Shown: positions 1 to 7,526, numbered from the stretch's first letter. The stretch: 8,532 nt of DNA from Myxococcales bacterium (GCA_003153055.1 PMBV01000557.1:1-8532), one strand, 5' to 3'. The notes: generated by a model from the sequence alone, not told the origin. Numbers and translations are program-made.

Positions 1-799
<799 letters not shown>

Positions 800-801
<2 letters not shown>

Positions 802-865
802 GCTTCGGTGCCCGTGGAGTCGGCCCAGGCATTTGCCCTGGGCCGCGCCTTGGCCTCAGAAGCTC
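800..865. terminator. Nested inverted repeats between convergent mreB and porin genes
   Basis: Two perfect inverted repeats are nested here. The outer pair is GAGCTTC (800-806) with GAAGCTC (859-865). The inner pair is CGGCCCAGG (821-829) with CCTGGGCCG (837-845) around a 7-nt loop. The 9-bp GC-rich inner stem lies between the mreB stop (799-801) and the porin stop (874-876), where a shared bidirectional terminator would be expected. No T-run follows the stem on either strand, so it is not a textbook intrinsic terminator. It may instead be an RNA-end-stabilising hairpin or work with Rho. Confidence 0.4.
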
Positions 866-873
866 CACTAGAC

Positions 874-2469
874 CTAGAAGAAGAAGTGGGCGGTCGCCTG
901 CACCCGGTTGTTCACCGCGTCGACGCCGTCGGCGTACCCGTCGACCACCCGCGCATAGCCGAGGGCCACGCGAACCTGCTGGGTCACATCGACCAACAGG
1001 CCGCCCTCGTACAGGTTGGAGTGGTTCCGCAGCGCCTTGGGGGCGGTCGAGAATTCCGAGGCGTTGCTGAGCTGGGTGTGACCCCAGTTCACGAACAACG
1101 TCGCGCGGCCGCTCGGGAGGACGTACTCGAGCCCGACGATGCTGGTAAGCCAGTGGGGCTGAACCAGCTTCCCGCTGGAGTCGTAGGCGACCAACCCCGA
1201 GTCGATGGTCCCGGTGAAGGTCGTGCCCGCGGGAAGCGCGCTGGAGACGCCGCCGGTGAAGCCGGTGTAGAGGTCGTTGATCGAGGTCCCCGAGACGAAC
1301 TCGCCCACCAGGGTAAGTGAGTTGCTCTTGTCGCCCTTCACTGCCGGGATGATGGGGATGAGGGCGCTCAACGCAATGCCGCTGCCGAGCGCGAAGTTCG
1401 TCGTCGTCGACGCGCAGGTGGTCGCGGGCGCGGTGAAGGTGCACGGGACGCCCACCGCGAACTGCCGGAGCGTGCCCGACACGCCGATGGACGCGGGCAC
1501 GAGGGAGGTGCCGGTGAGGTAGCCGGAGTGCCACGACTGCCACTTGTTGAACATGATCCGCGCGCCGGCCTGGCCCTCGGGCACCGCCGCGTCGCGCTGG
1601 GGAGGCCGCATGGCCGCGACGGCAAGCTCAACGTTGACATACTCGGTCTTGATCGTCTTCGAGACCCGCACCTGAGGCGTGCGGGCGTAGAGCTCTCCCA
1701 CCGTCCCCGGCCACTGGACGATCGCCGGGACGAAGTTCGGCAGCCAACCAAACAGATCCCAGGTCTGCCCGAACAGCACGTCGACGATCGGCGTCTCGAT
1801 CTTCCCCCACGCGTGGCGGATGCGAAGCACCGGGTTGACGAAGAACCCCGCCTCGCTCACCGTGCCGGTGGTGCTGGCGATGGTGCCGTTGCCTTCGGCC
1901 CCGAGGAAATCGAACTCGAGGTTGCCACTCACCCTGATGTCGCCCCAGGCGGGAGGCGCGACGCGGAAGCCAAACCGTGAGTCACGGATGGTGGCCTGGA
2001 AGCGCGGGTGGACCCCCGCGTAGGTGTCGGGCCGAGCGACCTGGCCGTTCCCGAGGAAGTCGTTGAAGCTCTGGGTGGAGTCCCACATGAGATCGAGCTG
2101 GGCGAAGCCGTACAGCGTCGTCTTCCACCCCGCGATGTTGACGGTGGCGCTCTCGGCCGGACGAGGCGCCAAGCCGTTCAGGTCCTTCATCGCCGAGTCG
2201 AACTCGTCCTGGCTGATGACGCCTTTGGCGAGGAGCAGCTTGAGCGTGGTGAGCTCGATGATGGGGGTGACCGGGGGCGCGGCGGCCGGCGGGGGTACCG
2301 GCTCGGCTGGCACGAAGACCGGAGGGAGGATCGCGGGGTTGGTGTTCACAGCCCCGAGCGGGGCGACCAGAGCCTTCGCTGGCGCCGCCGGAGCGGGGTC
2401 GGCAGCGAGCGCCGGAATGGCCGTGACGAGCCCCACCGCCAGAACAGACAATTTCGACGTCAATAGCAT
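874..2469 (-). CDS. DcaP-like outer-membrane porin with SHOCT-like N-terminal helix
   Basis: This is a predicted outer-membrane beta-barrel channel for small solutes. The ATG at 2467-2469 is chosen because GGAG lies a few bases upstream and because it gives a compact signal peptide (MLLTSKLSVLAVGLVTAIPA, cleavage near ALA/ADP at residue 22). A GTG seven codons upstream (2488-2490) is possible but has no clear ribosome site. The mature protein starts with an Ala/Pro-rich linker (about residues 23-70) and then a short helical segment, LTTLKLLLAKGVISQDEFDSAM (about 73-94), resembling a SHOCT motif. The rest (from about residue 112, NIAGWKTTLYGFAQLDLMWD) has alternating strand patterns, the SRFGFR segment, and ends in HFFF, the aromatic C-terminus recognised by the BAM machinery. 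DcaP-type porins also carry an N-terminal helical extension. It is divergent from the ABC importer operon. Substrate is unknown; the barrel call is firmer than the DcaP assignment. Confidence 0.8.
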   Translation of the reverse strand: MLLTSKLSVLAVGLVTAIPALAADPAPAAPAKALVAPLGAVNTNPAILPPVFVPAEPVPPPAAAPPVTPIIELTTLKLLLAKGVISQDEFDSAMKDLNGLAPRPAESATVNIAGWKTTLYGFAQLDLMWDSTQSFNDFLGNGQVARPDTYAGVHPRFQATIRDSRFGFRVAPPAWGDIRVSGNLEFDFLGAEGNGTIASTTGTVSEAGFFVNPVLRIRHAWGKIETPIVDVLFGQTWDLFGWLPNFVPAIVQWPGTVGELYARTPQVRVSKTIKTEYVNVELAVAAMRPPQRDAAVPEGQAGARIMFNKWQSWHSGYLTGTSLVPASIGVSGTLRQFAVGVPCTFTAPATTCASTTTNFALGSGIALSALIPIIPAVKGDKSNSLTLVGEFVSGTSINDLYTGFTGGVSSALPAGTTFTGTIDSGLVAYDSSGKLVQPHWLTSIVGLEYVLPSGRATLFVNWGHTQLSNASEFSTAPKALRNHSNLYEGGLLVDVTQQVRVALGYARVVDGYADGVDAVNNRVQATAHFFF

Positions 2470-2514
2470 GACACTCCATTTCCTACCCACCCGGACGAGC
2501 AGGTAAATGCCATA

Positions 2515-2542
2515 GGAATAGTACGAGCCTTCGAGTCGGCAA
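2515..2542 (-). promoter_or_regulatory. Weak candidate sigma-70-type promoter for the porin
   Basis: Reading the minus strand, TTGCCG (2537-2542) matches four of six bases of the -35 consensus. It is followed after 16 bases by TATTCC (2515-2520), which matches the first three of the -10 consensus. This places a start site roughly 40 bases ahead of the porin ATG. In GC-rich DNA the relative AT content at 2501-2520 is notable, but the match is weak and I cannot exclude chance. Confidence 0.22.
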
Positions 2543-2642
2543 CCCCTCCACCGCGAGAGGCTTCAACCGCGAAACGAGCGTGGAAGCAATCGGTGGGCAG
2601 GTGAAGATTGCGAGACGAACGTCACGATTTGGAAACAGAGCC

Positions 2643-2677
2643 GGGCCGCGACAGGGCTTCCTCGCTCGGCGCGGCCC
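2643..2677. repeat. 8-bp inverted repeat with 19-nt spacer
   Basis: GGGCCGCG (2643-2650) is perfectly complementary to CGCGGCCC (2670-2677). The arms are about 19 bases apart, so centre-to-centre they sit about 27 bases apart. It could be a regulator site with separated half-sites or a hairpin in a long leader. Because both arms are pure G/C in a GC-rich region, chance occurrence is a real possibility. Confidence 0.3.
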
Positions 2678-2769
2678 ACCTCGGCGGTCGCGCATCTGAC
2701 ATGACGCGTTGAGACGATGGCCGGCCCGTGCGTCCGGGGGTCTTCGTTGGAGTGGTATTCAGGAATGAA

Positions 2770-2784
2770 TTGATTACGTATCAA
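2770..2784. promoter_or_regulatory. Palindromic operator candidate TTGAT-N5-ATCAA
   Basis: The 15-mer TTGATTACGTATCAA has perfect 5-bp arms and sits 50 bases upstream of the importer ATG, in an AT-rich island in otherwise GC-rich DNA. The arms equal the FNR/DNR half-sites, but the spacer is 5 rather than the canonical 4. It also fits the loose T-N11-A pattern of LysR-type regulators. A promoter -10 region may overlap it, which would suit a repressor. The identity of the regulator cannot be told, and no regulator gene lies in the window. Confidence 0.4.
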
Positions 2785-2796
2785 CCCGCGTTCGGG

Positions 2797-2820
2797 GGTG
2801 GCGCGCCGCCACCAAGGAGA
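2797..2820 (+). promoter_or_regulatory. Leader hairpin abutting Shine-Dalgarno of the first importer gene
   Basis: GGTGGCG (2797-2803) and CGCCACC (2807-2813) form a perfect 7-bp GC-rich stem with a 3-base loop. The very next bases are AAGGAGA (2814-2820), the only good ribosome site upstream of the importer. That site is 14 bases from the ATG at 2835, longer than usual, and no in-frame start codon lies closer. The layout suggests an mRNA structure affecting translation initiation or 5' stability. Confidence 0.4.
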
Positions 2821-2834
2821 CGGGTTCCCCAAAG

Positions 2835-3626
2835 ATGCAAGCCAGCGCCGCCAGGAGCGACGAGATCATCCTCGAGACGAAGGGGTTGGTGAAGGAGTTC
2901 AGGGGCTTCGTGGCGGTGAACGAGGTCGACCTCTTGGTGACCCGCGGTCATATTCACGCCCTCATCGGGCCAAACGGAGCAGGGAAGACCACCTGCTTCA
3001 ACCTGCTCACCAAGTTCCTCAAGCCGACGAGGGGGTCGATCTTCTTCAACGGGGTCGACATCACCAGTCAGGCTCCGTCGGCCATCGCGCGAATGGGCAT
3101 CATTCGCTCGTTTCAGATCTCCGCCGTCTTTCCTCACCTCACCGCGCTCGAGAACGTTCGCGTCGGGCTCGAGCGCAAGACCGGAGCCTCTTTCCAGTTC
3201 TGGGCCAGCGAGAAGAAGCTCGCGTCGCTGGACGCCCGCGCGGTGGCGCTGCTGGGGCAAGTGGACCTCGAGGCCTTCGCGAGCGTGCTGGCGGTCAACC
3301 TGCCGTATGGGCGTAAGCGCGCCCTCGAAATCGCCACCACCCTGGCGATGGAGCCGGAGCTGATGCTCCTCGACGAGCCGACCCAGGGCATGGGCCACGA
3401 GGACGTGGCGCGGGTGACGGAGCTCATCAAGAAGGTCAGCGCCGGGCGCACCGTCTTGATGGTGGAGCACAACATGAAGGTCATCTCGAGCATCGCCGAT
3501 CGAGTGACCGTGCTGGCCCGCGGCTCGGTGCTGGCGGAGGGCGGGTACGCCGAGGTGTCCAGGAACCCCGCGGTGCTCGAGGCCTACATGGGCAGCACCG
3601 ACGGCGGCCTCAAGGGGGCGTCTTGA
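2835..3626 (+). CDS. livG: LivG-type ABC importer ATPase (HAAT family)
   Basis: This cytoplasmic ATPase subunit powers solute uptake with the LivF-like subunit and two permeases. The 263 residues match the usual length. Motifs in order: Walker A GPNGAGKTT (45-53, lysine intact), Q-loop glutamine in RSFQ (94), signature region LPYGRKRALEIA (156-167) in place of LSGGQ (LivG proteins usually have a YG form), Walker B LMLLDEP (176-182) and switch histidine in VEHN (212). The loop after Walker B reads DEPTQGMGHED, unlike the DEPAAGLN of E. coli LivG, suggesting a distinct sub-branch. It is the first gene of the operon. Its stop overlaps an upstream TTG candidate of the next gene and lies 2 bases before that gene's preferred ATG. 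The ribosome site is 14 bases upstream, behind a hairpin. Substrate is set by the binding protein, not by this gene. Confidence 0.93.
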   Translation: MQASAARSDEIILETKGLVKEFRGFVAVNEVDLLVTRGHIHALIGPNGAGKTTCFNLLTKFLKPTRGSIFFNGVDITSQAPSAIARMGIIRSFQISAVFPHLTALENVRVGLERKTGASFQFWASEKKLASLDARAVALLGQVDLEAFASVLAVNLPYGRKRALEIATTLAMEPELMLLDEPTQGMGHEDVARVTELIKKVSAGRTVLMVEHNMKVISSIADRVTVLARGSVLAEGGYAEVSRNPAVLEAYMGSTDGGLKGAS

Positions 3627-3628
3627 CG

Positions 3629-4354
3629 ATGGCGAGCCCTGAGGCCACCCCACCGGCTCGGGCGCTCGAGCTCGTCGGCGTCAACGCCTGGTATGGCGAG
3701 AGCCACGTGCTGCACGGCGTCGACCTCACGGTGAATCGCGGCGAGGTGGTGACGCTGCTGGGCCGTAACGGGGCCGGGCGCACGACCATCATGCGGGCCA
3801 TCATGGGGCTCACCGGGGCGCGGTCGGGGTCGATCCGCGTGGGAGGCGTCGAGACGGCTTCGTTGAGCCCCCACCGCATCGCGCGGCTGGGCGTGGGCTA
3901 CTGCCCGGAGGAGCGAGGCATCTTCGCGTCGCTCTCCACCGAGGAGAACCTGCTCTTGCCCCCGCGCGTGGGTGAGGGTGGCCTGAGCGTGGCCGAGCTC
4001 TATGAGATGTTCCCCAACCTGAAGGAGCGGGCCCACAGCCAGGGCACCCGACTCTCTGGCGGCGAGCAGCAGATGCTGGCCATCGCCCGCATTCTCCGCA
4101 CCGGGGCCAACCTGCTGCTCCTCGACGAGATCTCCGAGGGGCTGGCGCCGGTCATCGTGCAGGCCCTGGCGCATCTGGTGTTGGCGCTCAGGGCGCGGGG
4201 CTTCACCATCGTGATGGTGGAGCAGAACTTCCGCTTTGCCGCGCCGCTGGCCGATCGCTTCTACGTCATCGAGCACGGGACGGTGGTCGACGAGTTCGCG
4301 GCCGAAGCGCTCGCCGCCAAACAAGAGCGCCTGCAGGTCTTGCTGGGAGTCTAG
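3629..4354 (+). CDS. livF: LivF-type ABC importer ATPase with Arg in Walker A
   Basis: This is the second ATPase subunit of the importer, 241 residues from the ATG at 3629. AAGGGGG (3612-3618) lies 10 bases upstream of that ATG; an alternative TTG at 3623 would overlap the livG stop and add two residues. The Walker A loop reads GRNGAGRTT (45-53): the normally invariant lysine is arginine at residue 51 (codon CGC, 3779-3781). The signature LSGGE (142-146) is intact. Walker B is LLLLDE (162-167), followed by ISEGLAP instead of the usual PSEGLAP. The switch position is glutamine in VEQN (199) and the Q-loop position reads CPEE, both as in LivF generally. The frame is uninterrupted and the rest is well conserved, so it does not look like a decayed gene. 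The substitution may be a lineage trait. Confidence 0.93.
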   Translation: MASPEATPPARALELVGVNAWYGESHVLHGVDLTVNRGEVVTLLGRNGAGRTTIMRAIMGLTGARSGSIRVGGVETASLSPHRIARLGVGYCPEERGIFASLSTEENLLLPPRVGEGGLSVAELYEMFPNLKERAHSQGTRLSGGEQQMLAIARILRTGANLLLLDEISEGLAPVIVQALAHLVLALRARGFTIVMVEQNFRFAAPLADRFYVIEHGTVVDEFAAEALAAKQERLQVLLGV

Positions 4355-4382
4355 CTGAGGAACGCACTTCACCTCGAAACAG

Positions 4383-4388
4383 AAGGAG
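4383..4388 (+). promoter_or_regulatory. Strong ribosome-binding site of the binding-protein gene
   Basis: AAGGAG lies 6 bases before the ATG at 4395, the best-placed ribosome site of the operon. It sits in the 40-base gap after the livF stop and would support the higher expression usual for periplasmic binding proteins. Confidence 0.7.
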
Positions 4389-4394
4389 TCACTC

Positions 4395-5627
4395 ATGAGC
4401 CACCGCCACACGCTGCCGACCCTCTTGGTCGGCGCCCTCCTCGGGTTCGGACCCGTGGCGAGCGCCCAGCCATCGCCGTCGGGTGGCCCGAAGTTCTCGG
4501 GCGACGTCATCCGCATCGGGTTCATTTCGGATCTCTCGGGCACGTACGCCGACATCGACGGCCCGGGCGGTGCCGAAGCCATTCGCATGGCCATCGCCGA
4601 GGCCGGGGGGCAGATCCAGGGGAAGAAGATCGAGCTGTTGACGGCCGACCACCAGAACAAGGCCGACATCGCCTCGAGCAAGGCCCGGGAGTGGTTCGAC
4701 CAGCAGGGCCTCGACCTGCTCATCGGCGGCACCAACTCGGCGGCGAATCTGGCGATGGCCAAGGTGGCGGCCGAGAAGAAGCGGCCCTTCATCGTCATCG
4801 GGGCGGGCAGCGCCAAGCTCACCAACGAGGACTGCTCACCTTACACCATTCACTACGCCTACGACACGGTGGCGCTGGCGCGGGGCACTGGCTCGGCGGT
4901 GGTGAAGGCGGGCGGGAAGAGCTGGTTCTTCCTCACCGCCGACTACGCCTTCGGCCAGTCACTGGAGAGCGACACCTCGGTGGTGGTGAAGGCCTCCGGC
5001 GGAACGGTGGTGGGCAGCGTCAAGCACCCGCTCTCGGCGTCGGACTTCTCTTCATACATGCTGCAGGCGCAGGCGAGCCAGGCCTCGATCCTCGGGCTCG
5101 CCAACGCGGGGGGCGACACCATCAACGCGATTAAGGCGGCCGCCGAGTTCGGGGTCACCAAGACCATGAAGCTGGCCGGCTTGCTCATGTTCATTCAAGA
5201 CGTGCACAGCCTGGGCCTCAAGGCGACCGAAGGGCTGTACCTGACCGACAGCTGGTACTGGAACCAGTCGCCCGAGGCCCGCGCCTGGGCGATGAAGTTC
5301 AAAGAGAAGATGAAGAAGATGCCGTCGTCGCTCCAGGCGGCGGATTACTCGGCGGCGACCCAGTACCTCAAGGCCGTGGCGGCGCTGAAGACCGACGACG
5401 CCGACTCGGTGCTCAAGTACCTGCACGAGACCAAGCTGTCCGACATCTACGCCAAGGACGCCACCGTGCGGCCGGACGGCCGGAACGTGCACGACATGTA
5501 CCTCTTCCAGGTGAAGGCGCCAGCGGAGTCGAAGGAGCCGTGGGACTACCTCAAGCTGGTCGCCACCATTCCCGGGGCCGAGGCTTTCACCACCAAGGCC
5601 GAGACCAAGTGCAGCCTGTGGAAGTGA
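4395..5627 (+). CDS. Periplasmic solute-binding protein of the ABC importer (Peripla_BP_6, LivK-like)
   Basis: This is the exported receptor that delivers solute to the LivHM-type permeases. The 410 residues start with a Sec signal peptide (MSHRHTLPTLLVGALLGFGP, cleavage after VASA, residue 24). There is no lipobox cysteine, so it should be a free periplasmic protein. The mature part is a type I periplasmic binding fold: IRIGFISDLSGTYADIDGPG at the start of lobe 1, GGTNSAANLAMAKVAAEKKRP, the inter-lobe TADYAFGQSLE, and LANAGGDTINAIKAAAEFG in lobe 2. The mature chain has only two cysteines, C147 and C406 (fourth residue from the C-terminal end of KCSLWK), a likely disulfide. The overall pattern resembles the branch often labelled PBP1_SBP-like rather than E. 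coli LivK, so the ligand may be an amide, a carboxylate or an amino acid. It lies between the ATPase and permease genes. Confidence 0.92.
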   Translation: MSHRHTLPTLLVGALLGFGPVASAQPSPSGGPKFSGDVIRIGFISDLSGTYADIDGPGGAEAIRMAIAEAGGQIQGKKIELLTADHQNKADIASSKAREWFDQQGLDLLIGGTNSAANLAMAKVAAEKKRPFIVIGAGSAKLTNEDCSPYTIHYAYDTVALARGTGSAVVKAGGKSWFFLTADYAFGQSLESDTSVVVKASGGTVVGSVKHPLSASDFSSYMLQAQASQASILGLANAGGDTINAIKAAAEFGVTKTMKLAGLLMFIQDVHSLGLKATEGLYLTDSWYWNQSPEARAWAMKFKEKMKKMPSSLQAADYSAATQYLKAVAALKTDDADSVLKYLHETKLSDIYAKDATVRPDGRNVHDMYLFQVKAPAESKEPWDYLKLVATIPGAEAFTTKAETKCSLWK

Positions 5628-5649
5628 GTTGATTTTCGGAGCCGCCCCG

Positions 5650-6537
5650 ATGACCGAGCTCTTCGGCGTTCCCATCCGTGCCATCTTGGGCCAGCTCTTG
5701 CTCGGGCTGGTCAACGGGAGCTTCTACGCCATGCTCTCGCTGGGGCTGGCGGTGATCTTCGGCCTGCTCAACGTCATCAACTTCGCCCACGGCGCGATGT
5801 ACATGCTGGGCGCGTTTCTGGCCTGGCTGGGCATGACGTACCTCGGCCTCGACTACTGGGTGATGCTGGTGCTCGCGCCGGTGACGGTGGGGCTGTTCGG
5901 CGCCGTCGTCGAGCGCGCGCTGCTCCGCCGGCTCTCGAAGCTCGACCCGCTCTATGGGCTGTTGCTGACGCTGGGCCTCACCCTCATCATCGAGGGCGTC
6001 TTCCGGTCGTTCTTCGGCGTGTCGGGGCAGCCCTACCAGGTGCCCGAGGCGCTGACGGGGGCGAGCGATCTGGGCTTCATGATCCTCCCCAACTACCGGG
6101 CATGGGTGGTGGCGGTGTCGCTCACCGTCTGCTTCGCCACCTGGGTGGTGACCGAGCGCACCCGCCTGGGCTCGTACCTGCGCGCCGGCACCGAGAACCC
6201 GCGCCTGGTGCAGGCCTTCGGCATCAACGTGCCCCTCCTGGTGACGACCACCTACGGCCTGGGCGTGGCGCTGGCCGCGCTGGCCGGCGTCTTGGCGGCC
6301 CCAGTGCTTCAAGTGTCGCCGCTCATGGGCCAGAACCTCATCATCACCGTGTTCGCGGTGGTGGTGATCGGGGGCATGGGGTCGATCGCCGGGTCGATCA
6401 TCACCGGCCTGGGCCTGGGGGTGATCGAGGGACTCACCAAGGTCGTCTACCCGCAGGGCTCGAGCACGGTCGTCTTCCTGATCATGGCCGTCGTCCTCCT
6501 GGTGCGGCCGGCTGGCTTGTTTGGACGGGAAAGATGA
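5650..6537 (+). CDS. livH: LivH-type ABC importer permease
   Basis: This is one of the two inner-membrane channel subunits of the importer. The ATG at 5650 is preferred because GGAG (5638-5641) lies 8 bases upstream; it gives 295 residues, normal for LivH. A TTG at 5629, directly after the binding-protein stop, would add seven residues. Visible features are the signature first-half segment GLLNVINFAHGAMYMLGAF (38-56), about eight hydrophobic membrane segments, a cytoplasmic coupling loop TRLGSYLRAGTENPRLVQAF (171-190) expected to dock on an ATPase, and the second-half VVVIGGMGSIAGSI (237-250). The C-terminus RPAGLFGRER is typical. The stop overlaps the next start in an ATGA junction, implying translational coupling with livM. 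Confidence 0.94.
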   Translation: MTELFGVPIRAILGQLLLGLVNGSFYAMLSLGLAVIFGLLNVINFAHGAMYMLGAFLAWLGMTYLGLDYWVMLVLAPVTVGLFGAVVERALLRRLSKLDPLYGLLLTLGLTLIIEGVFRSFFGVSGQPYQVPEALTGASDLGFMILPNYRAWVVAVSLTVCFATWVVTERTRLGSYLRAGTENPRLVQAFGINVPLLVTTTYGLGVALAALAGVLAAPVLQVSPLMGQNLIITVFAVVVIGGMGSIAGSIITGLGLGVIEGLTKVVYPQGSSTVVFLIMAVVLLVRPAGLFGRER

Positions 6538-7526
6538 GCATCACCCGCACGCAGCTCGTCTATGTGTTTGGGCTGGGGTTGCTCGTGGCGTTGCCCTTCC
6601 TCGGCGCGTACCCGGTGTTCGTGATGAAGGTGCTGTGCTTCGCGCTGTTCGCCTGCGCCTTCAACCTGCTCATCGGCTACACTGGGCTCTTGTCTTTCGG
6701 GCACGCCGCCTTCTTCGGAGGCGCGGCCTATGCGGCAGGCTACAGCATGAAGGCGTGGGGCTTGCCCACGCCGATCGGGCTCGCCTTCGGGGTGCTGGTG
6801 GCCGCCGGCCTGGGCCTGGTCTTCGGGTGGCTCGCCATTCGCCGCTCTGGCATCTACCTCACGATGATCACCCTGGCGCTGGCGCAGATGGTCTACTTCT
6901 TCTGTCTCCAGGCGCCCTTCACCGGCGGCGAAGATGGGCTCCAGTCAGTGCCGCGGGGCACCTTCTTGGGGCTCTCACTCCAGGATGATCTGCGTCTGTA
7001 CTACGTCGTGGTGGGGACCTTCGCGCTGGGGTTCCTCGCCATCGACCGGATCGTGCATTCGCCCTTCGGCCAGGTGCTCAAGGCGATCAGGGAGAACGAG
7101 CCGCGCGCCGTCTCGCTGGGCTACGACGTCGACCGCTTCAAGCTGCTCGCCTTCGTCCTCTCGGCGGCGCTGGCCGGGCTGGCGGGAGGTCTCAAGACCG
7201 CGGTCCTCGGCTTCGCCACGCTCACCGACGTGCTCTGGACCACCTCGGGAGCGGTCATTCTCATGACCCTGGTCGGGGGCATGGGCACCATGGTGGGCCC
7301 CATTCTCGGAGCGGCGATCGTGGTGGCGCTCGAGAGCAAGGTCGGCGACCTCGGCACCGCTCTGGCGCAGCTCACCGGCATCGAGTGGTTCAACGCTCTG
7401 GGTGAATCGGTCACCATCGTCACCGGCCTCATCTTCGTGGCCTGCGTGTCGGTGTTCCGCCAGGGGATCGTGGGCGAAGTGCCCGGGCTCCTCCGTCGCC
7501 TGCTCCCCGGCCGGACCTCGACCTGA
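6534..7526 (+). CDS. livM: LivM-type ABC importer permease
   Basis: This is the partner channel subunit of LivH, 330 residues. The frame is open far upstream, but the ATG at 6534 is clearly the start: it overlaps the livH stop as ATGA, and protein-like LivM sequence begins there. Features: the conserved GYTGLLSFGHAAFFGGAAY (48-66), GIYLTMITLALAQM (106-119), the periplasmic loop TGGEDGLQSVPR (130-141) characteristic of LivM, the ATPase-coupling loop SPFGQVLKAIRENEPRAVSL (176-195), and LVGGMGTMVGPILGAA late in the chain. It is the last gene of the operon and converges on the His-rich/CooC pair. No clear terminator with a T-run follows its stop. Confidence 0.94.
   Translation: MSITRTQLVYVFGLGLLVALPFLGAYPVFVMKVLCFALFACAFNLLIGYTGLLSFGHAAFFGGAAYAAGYSMKAWGLPTPIGLAFGVLVAAGLGLVFGWLAIRRSGIYLTMITLALAQMVYFFCLQAPFTGGEDGLQSVPRGTFLGLSLQDDLRLYYVVVGTFALGFLAIDRIVHSPFGQVLKAIRENEPRAVSLGYDVDRFKLLAFVLSAALAGLAGGLKTAVLGFATLTDVLWTTSGAVILMTLVGGMGTMVGPILGAAIVVALESKVGDLGTALAQLTGIEWFNALGESVTIVTGLIFVACVSVFRQGIVGEVPGLLRRLLPGRTST

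Larger units (their letters stand above)
2470..2834. other. Divergent intergenic control region (porin / ABC importer)
   Basis: About 365 bp separate the divergent porin and importer starts, the only long non-coding stretch in the window. Open frames crossing it show no protein-like sequence and look like chance reading in GC-rich DNA. It contains an 8-bp inverted repeat (2643-2677), a TTGAT-N5-ATCAA palindrome (2770-2784), a stem-loop (2797-2813) touching a Shine-Dalgarno sequence, and a weak sigma-70-like pair facing the porin. No convincing -24/-12 (sigma-54) element with correct spacing was found on either strand. Confidence 0.7.

Noticed and set aside
2496..2514. Sigma-54-like TGGCAT...TGCT on the minus strand ahead of the porin
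   Set aside because: The GG and GC are separated by 9 bases instead of the required 10, and no activator gene or enhancer-type site is visible.
2770..2784. Canonical FNR box
   Set aside because: The half-sites match but the spacer is 5 bases rather than 4, so it is listed only as an unassigned operator candidate.
3584..4825. Long minus-strand open frame of 413 codons antisense to the ATPase and binding-protein genes
   Set aside because: The plus strand encodes well-conserved LivF and binding-protein sequence here. The antisense product has no recognisable domain and spans two genes.
6102..6533. Upstream extension of the livM frame to 474 codons
   Set aside because: The extension overlaps livH out of frame and is Gly/Arg/His-rich noise. 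LivM similarity begins at the ATG at 6534 with an ATGA junction.
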